This document shows positions 25,158 through 32,764 of a stretch of DNA of 44,326 nt, piece by piece. How positions within the stretch are numbered: the first letter of the stretch is position 1; each line of letters opens with the position of its first letter. The notes under the pieces were generated by a model. It was given only the letters and a program-made list of their open reading frames with translations, made no database searches and was not told where the DNA came from. Origin of the DNA: an uncultured Oscillibacter sp. (lineage in GTDB: Bacteria; Bacillota; Clostridia; Oscillospirales; Oscillospiraceae); assembly GCA_946551795.1 (NCBI GenBank), contig CAMNRF010000010.1, positions 1-44,326 on the forward strand, in the 5' to 3' direction. Position numbers and translations under genes: made by a program.

Positions 25158-26576
25158 ATGGAGTTGGAACGGGAAAAGGTGCTGGTGCCGGAGGCGGACC
25201 TCGCCCGCCAGCGGGAATTCGGGGATCGGGTCCGGGCGATGTTCGCCGCCCGGGAGGCCCACCCGCGGGCCTGTGTGGACACCTTCGGCTGCCAGCAGAA
25301 CGTGGCGGACGGCCAGAAGCTCATGGGGATGCTGGAGCGGATGGGCTTCACCTTCACCGCCGAGCCGAGAGAGGCGGACCTGGTGATTTTGAACACCTGC
25401 GCCGTCCGGGAGCACGCGGAGCAGCGGGTCTTTGGAAACCTGGGGCTGCTGACCCACACAAAAAAAGAAAACCCCGAACAGGTCATCGCCCTGTGCGGGT
25501 GCATGGCGCAGGAGGAGCGGGTGGCCAGGCGGGTGCGGGAGTCCTACCGCCACGTGGACCTGGTGTTCGGCCCCCACGCCCTGTGGAAGTTCCCGGAGCT
25601 CCTCTGGCAGGTCTACGAGACGAAGAAGCGGGTCTTCTCGGTGGCGGACGAGCACGGGCGCCTCGCCGAGGGCATCCCGGCGGTGCGGGAGGACCGGGTG
25701 AAGGCCTGGGTCTCCGTCATGTACGGGTGCAACAACTTCTGCTCCTACTGCATCGTGCCCTACGTCCGGGGCCGGGAGCGGAGCCGGGACCCCGCCGCCG
25801 TGCTCTCGGAGGTCCGGCAGCTGGTGGAGGCGGGGTATAAGGACATCACCCTCCTGGGCCAGAACGTGAACTCCTACGGAAACGACCTGGACCTGGGCTA
25901 CGACTTCGCCGACCTCCTGGCGGACATCGACCAAATCCCCGGGGAGTATCTGATCCGCTTCATGTCCAGCCATCCCAAGGACGCCACGAGGAAGCTCTTT
26001 GACACCATGGCCCGGTGCGGCCACGTGGCCAGGCAGCTGCACCTGCCCTTCCAGTCCGGCAACGACCGGATTTTGCGGGAGATGAACCGCCGGTACACCC
26101 GGGCGCAGTATCTGGACCTGGTACACTACGCCAGGAGCGTGATGCCCGGGCTGGTGGTGACCAGCGATGTGATCATTGGCTTCCCCGGGGAGACGGAGGC
26201 GGAGGCCATGGACACGGTGTCCCTGGTGGAGGAGGTGGACTTTGACGCCCTCTTCACCTTCATCTACAGTCCCCGTCCCGGGACGAAGGCGGCGGAGCTC
26301 CCCGACCCGGTGCCCCGGGAGGAGAAGCAGAGGTGGTTTGACAAGCTCCTGGCGGTGCAGAACGCGAGATCCGCGGCGCTTCACGCCGGGTATGTGGGGA
26401 GACAGCTGCGGGTGCTGGTGGACGGGGTCAGTGATGACCCCGAGCATCCCCTGTCCTCCCGGACGGAGGGAAACCGGCTGGTGAGGCTCACCGGGGATAA
26501 AACGCTGATTGGACAGTTTATCACTGTCAGGATTACGGGGAGTAATACATGGGCGCTCTATGGGGAGCCGGTGTGA
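25158..26576 (+). CDS. miaB: tRNA-2-methylthio-N6-dimethylallyladenosine synthase MiaB
   Basis: 472 residues; radical-SAM enzyme that adds the methylthio group to i6A37 of tRNAs reading UNN codons, acting after MiaA (35040). Order: UPF0004 domain with cluster-binding Cys in DTFGCQQN, LNTCAVRE and CGCMAQ; radical-SAM motif YGCNNFCSYC (Cys191, 195, 198); C-terminal TRAM domain. ATG 25158 is only 2 bases after GGAGG, so TTG 25164 (8-base spacing, same frame) may be the true start. In related genomes miaB sits directly before mutS; here a repeat-flanked cassette separates them. Confidence 0.96.
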   Translation: MELEREKVLVPEADLARQREFGDRVRAMFAAREAHPRACVDTFGCQQNVADGQKLMGMLERMGFTFTAEPREADLVILNTCAVREHAEQRVFGNLGLLTHTKKENPEQVIALCGCMAQEERVARRVRESYRHVDLVFGPHALWKFPELLWQVYETKKRVFSVADEHGRLAEGIPAVREDRVKAWVSVMYGCNNFCSYCIVPYVRGRERSRDPAAVLSEVRQLVEAGYKDITLLGQNVNSYGNDLDLGYDFADLLADIDQIPGEYLIRFMSSHPKDATRKLFDTMARCGHVARQLHLPFQSGNDRILREMNRRYTRAQYLDLVHYARSVMPGLVVTSDVIIGFPGETEAEAMDTVSLVEEVDFDALFTFIYSPRPGTKAAELPDPVPREEKQRWFDKLLAVQNARSAALHAGYVGRQLRVLVDGVSDDPEHPLSSRTEGNRLVRLTGDKTLIGQFITVRITGSNTWALYGEPV

Positions 26577-26980
26577 CCACCCCTGCGGGGTGGGAGTGGT
26601 TTTTTCTCGCCCTGGCGGGCGGGGGTGGGAATCAGCCATGATGATGGCTGGTGCATTTGCACCCCCCATTTTCTCTTTTCTCCTCGTGCGGAGAAAAGAG
26701 AAAACGGGCCGTGCACGGTCCAAAAGAGAAAAGAGACGTGGGGGCGAGAATTTGACGTTCGTCAAATTTCGCCCAAGATACGGGGGCTGGTCTGAACCGG
26801 TGCCAAGGTAAATTGCCGGTCCTCTACCGGGTGCGGCTGACCCCGTACCGCCCGTTGGCGCTCCACCGCACTTGCTGGTACCATCGAGAGTGTTTTGGTG
26901 CTTTGACGCAAGGCCCCCAGCGCCGCTTCCCGCGCTTCGCGCATAGTCCGCACCGTCTGGGATGGTCTGTACTTCTACCG
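26577..26980 (+). repeat. Large multi-hairpin repeat, copy 1
   Basis: It starts at the miaB stop with GC-rich hairpins, then a series of stems: 26634-26649 (AGCCATGATGATGGCT), 26650-26663 (GGTGCATTTGCACC), 26669-26704 (15-bp perfect stem of TTTTCTCTTTTCTCC, loop TCGTGC), 26706-26721 (GGGCCGTGCACGGTCC) and 26742-26774 (14-bp stem with one bulge, loop GTTC). Similarity to copy 2 continues about 200 bp further, to about 26980. Short open frames through it (for example ending LTFVKFRPRYGGW) exist in several phases and probably are not genes. Confidence 0.9.
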
Positions 26981-26984
26981 AATG

Positions 26985-27230
26985 TCACCGGTAGATTTCC
27001 TTTGCCAGCAAAAAGGCTTGGCGGGCAAAGGCCATCCTGCCTGTGGAATCAGCCGCGTTTTGCTTTTCTTCGTAATCCCGAAATAGTTCTTTCTGTTCAT
27101 GGGAAAGTGTTTGATTCAGAGTTTCCATTGCCTCCATTGCCCAATCTGATTGAGCGAAATAGTCCCATCCAAGATATTCCCGGTCATGTTCTTCCAGTGC
27201 TTCCAGCAAAATTTCAATATAATCTTCCAT
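26985..27230 (-). CDS. Small acidic protein, possibly DUF6809-like
   Basis: 81 residues, helical and acidic: MEDYIEILLEALEEHDREYLG, a middle with LNQTLSHEQKELFRDYEE, and an end FARQAFLLAKEIYR. The last block resembles the C-terminus of DUF6809-type proteins (a helix ending in F-x-x-G/A-x-x-L-A), seen on mobile elements of Clostridia; this is a weak match. ATG 27230 is chosen because GGAG lies 6 bases upstream; a TTG four codons earlier has none. Divergent from an XRE regulator, with palindromes in both promoters, and enclosed by inverted copies of a large repeat. Function unknown; a role in a small regulatory or toxin-antitoxin-like pair is only a guess. Confidence 0.7.
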   Translation of the reverse strand: MEDYIEILLEALEEHDREYLGWDYFAQSDWAMEAMETLNQTLSHEQKELFRDYEEKQNAADSTGRMAFARQAFLLAKEIYR

Positions 27231-27251
27231 ATACCACTCCAAGAAAATATG

Positions 27252-27313
27252 CTGACATTCCGAAACCGGAATTTTTATAATTGTATTGTAATATTCCGGT
27301 TCCGGAATGTCAA
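27252..27313. promoter_or_regulatory. Back-to-back promoters with twin palindromic operators
   Basis: Plus strand: CTGACA (27252-27257), 18 bp, TATAAT (27276-27281), toward the XRE gene. Minus strand: TTGACA (27313-27308), 17 bp, TACAAT (27290-27285), toward the small gene. Each spacer holds a dyad of the form ATTCCGRNNCCGGAAT (27257-27272 and 27293-27308). The two 19-bp arms 27254-27272 and 27293-27311 are themselves inverted copies with one mismatch. The XRE protein next door is the natural candidate to bind both. Confidence 0.85.
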
Positions 27314-27331
27314 GAGGAATCTGAGGTAGAT

Positions 27332-27532
27332 ATGAAATTTTCTGAACATCTTGTATATCTGCGGGAAAGCAAAGGCATCAAACAGAAAGATATTGCAAAG
27401 GCGCTGAATATCAGTCTCCACGCCTATCAGAGGTTTGAATATGAGGAGCAAGAACCTCGTTTGACGCCGCTGATTGAAATTGCAAAATTCTATGGCATCA
27501 CTTTAGATGAATTAGTTTTTCCGGAAAAATAA
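27332..27532 (+). CDS. Small XRE-family transcriptional regulator
   Basis: 66 residues, essentially only a Cro/CI helix-turn-helix: FSEHLVYLRESKGIKQKDIAKALNISLHAYQRFEYEEQEPRLTPLIEIAKFYGITLDELVF. ATG 27332 follows GAGGTAG; an upstream in-frame ATG at 27281 would start inside the -10 region and is rejected. Minimal XRE proteins of this kind usually repress their own and a neighbouring promoter. The twin palindromes 20-80 bp upstream fit that. It is more AT-rich than miaB and mutS on either side, so the pair was probably inserted. Confidence 0.9.
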   Translation: MKFSEHLVYLRESKGIKQKDIAKALNISLHAYQRFEYEEQEPRLTPLIEIAKFYGITLDELVFPEK

Positions 27533-27560
27533 CGATTTACGGGAAGTGCCGGGGGCACTG

Positions 27561-27595
27561 GGGGACGGGCCGCCGAGGGCGGCGGCCCCTACGGG
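27561..27595. repeat. Short GC-rich intergenic repeat unit
   Basis: GGGGACGGGCCGCCGAGGGC and the following GGCGGCCCCTACGGGG form a stem. The same core (GGGCCGCCGAGGGC or GGGTCGCCGAAGGC, ending CCCCTACGG) occurs at 30770-30825. Confidence 0.65.
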
Positions 27596-27634
27596 GTGTT
27601 CCATCGAAAGTACCGCAGGCCGGGGAAAACCGTT

Positions 27635-28056
27635 AGGGGTAAAAACCTTCCCAGACGGTACAGACCATGCGCGAAGCGCGGGAAGAGAAGGAAGTCCATG
27701 CGTCGACGCACCAAAACAGCCTCGGAGGTACCAGCAAATGCGGCAGAGCGCCCCCGCAAGGTACGCTGTCAAGCGCACCCGGCAGAAGGCTGCCAGGGTT
27801 TTATGGGCACTGGTTCAGGCCAGCCCCCGTATCTTGGGCGAAATTTGACGAACGTCAAATTCTCGCCCCGGCGTCTCTTTTCTCTTTTGGACCGTGCACG
27901 GCCCGTTTTCTCTTTTCTCCACAAGCGGAGAAAAGAGAAAATGGGGGGTGCAAATGCACCAGCCATCATCATGGCTGAAATCCCGCCCCGCCCGCCAGGG
28001 CGAGCACAACCCACCCCCGCCCGAAGGGCGGATACCCCCCGTCCCGCCCCCGTGGG
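27635..28056 (-). repeat. Large multi-hairpin repeat, copy 2 (inverted)
   Basis: On the minus strand it follows copy 1 almost base for base through the five main hairpins and then with more differences to the block GCGCTTCGCGCATGGTCTG (about 27665-27690). The long T/C-rich stem is the same, but its loop is GCTTGT instead of TCGTGC. With copy 1 it forms an inverted pair around 26985-27595. Its outer end lies 65 bp before mutS. Confidence 0.9.
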
Positions 28057-28121
28057 GCGGATTCCGCAGGAATCCAATATCCCCGCCTCTATGGGAACAG
28101 AAACAGAAAGAAGGTGCCCCA

Positions 28122-30725
28122 GTGGCAGACCTGACCCCCATGATGAAGCAGTATCTGGAGATCAAAAAGGAAAACCCGGATTCCATCCTCTTCTTCCGCC
28201 TGGGCGACTTCTACGAGATGTTCGAGGACGACGCGCGCCTTGCGTCAAAGGAACTGGACCTGACCCTCACCTCCCGGGACCACGGCAAGCACGCAAAGCC
28301 CGAGGAGGAGCGCATCCCCATGTGCGGCGTGCCCTACCACGCCAGCGAGGCCTACATCGCCCGGCTCATCGCCAAGGGCTATAAGGTCGCCATCTGCGAG
28401 CAGATGGAGGACCCCGCCGCCGCCAAGGGGCTGGTGAAGCGGGACATCATCCGGGTGGTCACCCCCGGCACCGTCACCAACGCCGCGTGTCTGGACGACA
28501 AGTCCAGCAACTTCCTCTGCGGCATCTATCTGGACTCCCGCTCCGCCGCCGCCGCCTTCTGCGACATCACCACCGGCAAGGCCCACCTCACCTCCTTTAC
28601 CGGAAAGGACCGGGCGGAGCACGTCATCAACGAGCTGGGCCGCTTCTCCCCGGCGGAGGCCATCTTAAACGACGGCGCCTTCTCCGAGACCGCTCTGACG
28701 GAGACCCTGCGGGAGAAATTTCACTGCCGGGTGGAGAACGGCGGCCAGCGCCGCTTTCTCCTGAACGAGGCGGAGAAAAACATCCGCAGGCAGTTCGGGG
28801 ACGAGGCTTTTTCCCGCCTGCCCGCCGGCGTCCCGGCGGCGGCCATGGCCCTGGGGGGGCTCCTCAGCTACCTCTACGAGACCCAGAAGACCGACCTCTC
28901 CCACATCAATGACCTGGACTACTACGAGCAGGGCCTCTTCATGGAGCTGGACCTCACCGCCCGGCGGAACCTGGAGCTGACGGAGACCCTGCGCGGCAAG
29001 GAGAAAAAGGGCAGCCTCCTCTGGGTGCTGGACAGGACGAAGACCCCCATGGGCGGCCGGTGCCTCCGGAGCTGGCTGGAGCGGCCGCTGCTGTCCGTCA
29101 CCGCCATCCACCGGCGGAACTCCGCCGTGGCCGCCCTGGTGGAAAACACCATCACCCGGGAGGAGCTCACCGCCGCCATGGCGGGCCTGGGGGACATGGA
29201 GCGCCTTCTGGGCCGCATTGTCTACGGCTCCGCCGGGGGGAGGGACATGGCCTCCCTCCGGGCCGCCATCGAAAAGCTGCCGGACATCCGCGCGCAGCTC
29301 TCCGCCCTGCCCGACCGCCGCCTCACGGAGCTGACGGCGGACCTGGACACCCTGGAGGACATCGGCGCCCACTTGGCGGAGGCCATCTGCGACGAGCCTC
29401 CCTTCTCCGTCCGGGAGGGCGGCTTCATCCGGGACGGCTTCGACGGGGAGGTGGACCGCCTGCGGTACATCCTCAAAAGCGGCAAGGGCGTCATCGCGGA
29501 GATGGAGGCCCGGGAGAAGGAGAAGACCGGCATCCGCTCTTTGAAGATCGGCTACAACAAGGTCTTCGGGTACTACATCGAGGTGTCCAACTCCTTCCGG
29601 GGCCAGGTGCCGGAGGGCTACATCCGCAAGCAGACCCTGGCCAACGCAGAACGGTACATCACCCAGGAGCTCAAGGACCTGGAGCACGAGATCCTCACCG
29701 CCTCGGAGCGGGTGACGGCCCTGGAGTACGAGCTCTTCACCCGTCTGCGGGAGGAGATCTCCGCCGCCGCCCCCCGTGTCCAGCGGGCCGCCTCCGCCGT
29801 GGCGGAGACCGACGCGCTGTGCTCCCTGGCCGCCGTGGCGGCGCGGGGGGGCTACTGCCGCCCGGACGTGGACGAGTCCGGCGTGATTGAGATCCGGGAG
29901 GGGCGCCACCCGGTGGTGGAGCGGATGCTGAAAGACGCCCTCTTCGTGCCCAACGATACGTTTATGGGGGAGAAGGAGGGCCGGGTGGCCATCATCACCG
30001 GCCCCAATATGGCGGGCAAGTCCACCTATATGCGCCAGGTGGCGCTGATCGTCCTGCTGGCCCAGATGGGCAGCTTCGTCCCCGCCGCCCACGCCCACAT
30101 CGGCATCGTGGACCGGATCTTCACCCGCATCGGCGCCAGCGACGACCTCTCCGCCGGCCAGTCCACCTTCATGGTGGAGATGACGGAGGTGTCCGACATT
30201 CTCCGCTGCGCCACGAGGAACTCCCTGCTGATCCTGGACGAGATCGGCCGGGGCACCTCCACCTTTGACGGCATGTCCATCGCCCGGGCGGTGCTGGAGC
30301 ACTGCGCCCAGAAGACCAGGGCCAAGACCCTCTTCGCCACCCACTACCACGAGCTGACGGAGCTGGAGAACACCCTCCCCGGCGCGGTGAACTACAACAT
30401 CGCCGTGAAGGCCCGGGGGGAGGACATCATCTTCCTGCGCAAGATCATCCCCGGCGGCGCGGACCGCAGCTACGGCATCGAGGTGGCCAAGCTGGCGGGA
30501 CTGCCGGAGAAAGTACTCCAGCGGGCCCGGGAGATCCTGGCGGAGCTGGAGTCGGAGAACGGCGTGCGCTATACCCCGCCCCGGCGGGAGGAGGACCAGG
30601 TCTCCCTGGACGCCCTGGGGGAGGGGGAGGTGCTGGACGCCCTCCGCCGCTGTCAGCCGGACACCCTGACGCCCATCGAGGCCATGTCGCTGCTGTACGA
30701 GCTGAAAAAGAAGCTCGCTCCGTAG
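28122..30725 (+). CDS. mutS: DNA mismatch repair protein MutS
   Basis: 867 residues, full length. The N-terminal mismatch-binding domain starts TPMMKQYLEIKKENPDSILFFRLGDFYEMF with the Phe-X-Glu (FYEMF) that stacks on the mismatch; connector, lever and clamp follow; the ABC ATPase domain has Walker A GPNMAGKST (from about 627), Walker B LLILDEIGRGTSTFDG and the FATHYHEL switch. GTG 28122 is chosen because it gives the normal MutS N-terminus and AAGAAGG lies upstream; the frame is open further left but only through the repeat copy. Works with MutL encoded at 32765. Confidence 0.97.
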   Translation: MADLTPMMKQYLEIKKENPDSILFFRLGDFYEMFEDDARLASKELDLTLTSRDHGKHAKPEEERIPMCGVPYHASEAYIARLIAKGYKVAICEQMEDPAAAKGLVKRDIIRVVTPGTVTNAACLDDKSSNFLCGIYLDSRSAAAAFCDITTGKAHLTSFTGKDRAEHVINELGRFSPAEAILNDGAFSETALTETLREKFHCRVENGGQRRFLLNEAEKNIRRQFGDEAFSRLPAGVPAAAMALGGLLSYLYETQKTDLSHINDLDYYEQGLFMELDLTARRNLELTETLRGKEKKGSLLWVLDRTKTPMGGRCLRSWLERPLLSVTAIHRRNSAVAALVENTITREELTAAMAGLGDMERLLGRIVYGSAGGRDMASLRAAIEKLPDIRAQLSALPDRRLTELTADLDTLEDIGAHLAEAICDEPPFSVREGGFIRDGFDGEVDRLRYILKSGKGVIAEMEAREKEKTGIRSLKIGYNKVFGYYIEVSNSFRGQVPEGYIRKQTLANAERYITQELKDLEHEILTASERVTALEYELFTRLREEISAAAPRVQRAASAVAETDALCSLAAVAARGGYCRPDVDESGVIEIREGRHPVVERMLKDALFVPNDTFMGEKEGRVAIITGPNMAGKSTYMRQVALIVLLAQMGSFVPAAHAHIGIVDRIFTRIGASDDLSAGQSTFMVEMTEVSDILRCATRNSLLILDEIGRGTSTFDGMSIARAVLEHCAQKTRAKTLFATHYHELTELENTLPGAVNYNIAVKARGEDIIFLRKIIPGGADRSYGIEVAKLAGLPEKVLQRAREILAELESENGVRYTPPRREEDQVSLDALGEGEVLDALRRCQPDTLTPIEAMSLLYELKKKLAP

Positions 30726-30988
30726 GGGCCGCTCCCCCTGGGCGGCCCGCTGAAGCAGGCATTTTTCAGGAGACGGGCCGCCGAGGGCCGGGGAACGGGT
30801 CGCCGAAGGCGGCGACCCCTACGGCGAAAATGCCCGCGCCTGCCGAAAGCCGTCCCATGCCGGCTCTTCTACCGATAGACCGCTGTGGGGCGGCCCGCCT
30901 GCCGAAAAATGCGTATCCGCCGGCAGGACACCTGCGGGGCGCGCCCCGCGCCCGCCCCACCCCCATCTCATCCCCCGGAGGAATCGCC
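30726..30988. other. GC-rich spacer with repeat units
   Basis: Two units of the GGGYCGCCGAxGGC...CCCCTACGG type (about 30770-30825) and GC-rich inverted stretches; CAGGCATTTTTC (30755-30766) has partial complements near 30826 (GAAAATGCC) and 30904 (GAAAAATGC). No gene. Transcription of mutS may end here but no canonical U-tract terminator is visible. Confidence 0.5.
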
Positions 30989-31699
30989 ATGTCAAAACGA
31001 AAATCCGGCGCCTATATGTCGCCCGGGGAGCAGATCGCGGGGACGGTGTTTTTCGCCGTCTACCTGCTGGTGCTGCCCTTTGCCGCGGGGCCGCTCTTTG
31101 ACCTCGCGGAGCTGCTGCTGGGGATCACCCTCTCCGACGCCCTGGAGACGCTGATCTACTACTACATCCTCCTGGCCGTGACGGTGATCATCTTCCACGG
31201 CTTTCTGGCCCGGACCTCCCGGCGTCTGCTGGACAACCTGGACGGCGCCGCCAAGACGGTGCTGGCGGGCCTGGTGGCCCTGTACGGCCTCAACGAGCTG
31301 GCCTACCGCCTGATCCACATGGCGGTGGGCACCCGCACCAACCTCAACGACATCACCATCTCCGCCCGCGTTGACGGCGCGCCCCACATGACGCTGGTGA
31401 TCGTGGTGTTCCTGGCCCCCTTTGTAGAGGAGACCCTCTTCCGGGGGCTGGTGTTCGGCAACCTCAAGGGCCGCAGCCGGGCAGCGGCGTATCTGGTGAG
31501 CTGTCTGCTCTTCGCCCTGCTCCACGTGTGGCAGTTCGCCGTGGTGAACCGGGACATCACCTACTTTCTGCTGATGGTGCAGTACCTGGTGCCCGGGCTG
31601 GTGCTGGCCTGGGCCTACGAGCACTCCGGCACGCTGTGGGCCTCCGCGGCCCTCCACGCGGCGGCCAACGCCCTGTCCATCTGGACCATGATGGGCTGA
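30989..31699 (+). CDS. CPBP-family intramembrane metalloprotease
   Basis: 236 residues, about seven membrane segments. The Abi/CPBP motifs are present: EETLFRGLVFG (EExxxR, about 148-158), FALLHVWQF (His) and the final HAAANAL. In eukaryotes the family (Rce1) cleaves CAAX proteins; bacterial members often act in bacteriocin immunity or protein processing, with substrates mostly unknown. GGAGGA lies 6 bases before ATG 30989. It is an insertion relative to the usual mutS-mutL order, as is the next gene. Confidence 0.9.
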   Translation: MSKRKSGAYMSPGEQIAGTVFFAVYLLVLPFAAGPLFDLAELLLGITLSDALETLIYYYILLAVTVIIFHGFLARTSRRLLDNLDGAAKTVLAGLVALYGLNELAYRLIHMAVGTRTNLNDITISARVDGAPHMTLVIVVFLAPFVEETLFRGLVFGNLKGRSRAAAYLVSCLLFALLHVWQFAVVNRDITYFLLMVQYLVPGLVLAWAYEHSGTLWASAALHAAANALSIWTMMG

Positions 31700-31738
31700 C
31701 GGGCCCGGGAAATTTTCTAGAGAATCGAGAGAGATACC

Positions 31739-32650
31739 ATGAATTTTTTTGACACCCTCCGGGAGATGCTGGTAATCCTCTTCGCCATGGCCATGGGCTT
31801 TCTGGCCCACCGCCTGGGGTACTTCAACGCCGAGACGGACCAGCGGCTCTCCAAGGTGATTTTGAACCTCACCATGCCCGCCATGATCGTGGCGGCGGTC
31901 ATCACCGGGGACACCCTGCCGGAGCTCCGGGAGGTCCTGGCCGTCCTGGAGGTGGCGGCGGTTTTCTACCTGCTGGAGATGATCTTCGCTCTCATCGCCC
32001 CCCGCTTTCTGGGGGGCACATCGGGACAGAGGGGCGTCTGGCGGTTCGGCCTGGTCTTCGGCAACATCGCCTTCATCGGCTATCCGGTGGCCACGGCCCT
32101 GTTCGGCTCCGGGGCTCTCTTCTACGCCGTGATCCTGGCCATGCCCTTCAACCTCCTGTCCTACACCCTGGGTCCGCTGATGCTGGCGGGGGCCAAACGC
32201 TTCCGGTGGAGGCAGCTGGTGACCCCCTGCACCGTGGCCGCCGTGCTGGGGCTGTTCTTCGCCCTGACCCGTTTCCGCCCCCCGGCCATCGTGGGGGAGT
32301 GCCTGGCCTTTGTGGGGGACGTGACGGTGCCGTTGTCCCTGCTGGTGGTGGGCTCGCTGCTGGCGGGACTGCCCGTGGGACAGGTGTTCAAATCCCCCAG
32401 GCTCTGGTGCCTGTCCCTCCTGCGGCTGCTGGTGCTGCCCGTGCTCCTGTTCGCCATTCTCCAGCTCCTGGGGACGGAGCCCATGCTGCTGGGCATCGCC
32501 GTCATCGAGATGGCCATGCCCGTGGCCATCAACGGCAGCATGCTGTCCCTGGAGTACGGCGGAGACACGGAGACCATGGCCCAGGCCACGCTCCTGACCA
32601 CGGCGGTCTCCATCGTCACCATCCCCCTGATCGCCTCGCTGCTGCTCTGA
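31739..32650 (+). CDS. AEC-family transporter (auxin efflux carrier fold)
   Basis: 303 residues with about ten membrane segments in two five-helix halves. Typical AEC blocks: FLAHRLGYFN near the start, LSKVILNLTMPAMIVAAVI (first crossing region), FGNIAFIGYPVATALFG, and EMAMPVAINGSMLSLEYGGD (second crossing). Bacterial AEC proteins export or import organic acids such as malate; no substrate can be given here. The ribosome-binding site is weak (GAGAGA). It lies between the CPBP protease and mutL. Confidence 0.9.
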   Translation: MNFFDTLREMLVILFAMAMGFLAHRLGYFNAETDQRLSKVILNLTMPAMIVAAVITGDTLPELREVLAVLEVAAVFYLLEMIFALIAPRFLGGTSGQRGVWRFGLVFGNIAFIGYPVATALFGSGALFYAVILAMPFNLLSYTLGPLMLAGAKRFRWRQLVTPCTVAAVLGLFFALTRFRPPAIVGECLAFVGDVTVPLSLLVVGSLLAGLPVGQVFKSPRLWCLSLLRLLVLPVLLFAILQLLGTEPMLLGIAVIEMAMPVAINGSMLSLEYGGDTETMAQATLLTTAVSIVTIPLIASLLL

Positions 32651-32764
32651 GGCCAGCGTCCCCCCAGAGGACCCGCCTCTCTCCCATTCCCCCTCAACAC
32701 TCCCCCGCGGGGGCCCGGCGGCCCGCCCAATCCCCCTGAAATTCCAAAAAGTGAGGTGTCCCCC

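Noticed and set aside
25137..26765. Minus-strand open frame of 542 codons
   Set aside because: Antisense to miaB and runs into repeat copy 1.
26509..26811. Open frames through the large repeat (also 27769-28077, 27667-27978, 44069-44287)
   Set aside because: Present in several phases and on both strands of the same repeat, following stems and not codon bias; best explained by the hairpin structure.
27894..28121. Longer N-terminus for mutS
   Set aside because: The extra 76 codons come from the repeat copy; the family N-terminus and a ribosome-binding site support GTG 28122.
28665..30350. Minus-strand open frame of 561 codons
   Set aside because: Antisense to mutS; shadow frame.
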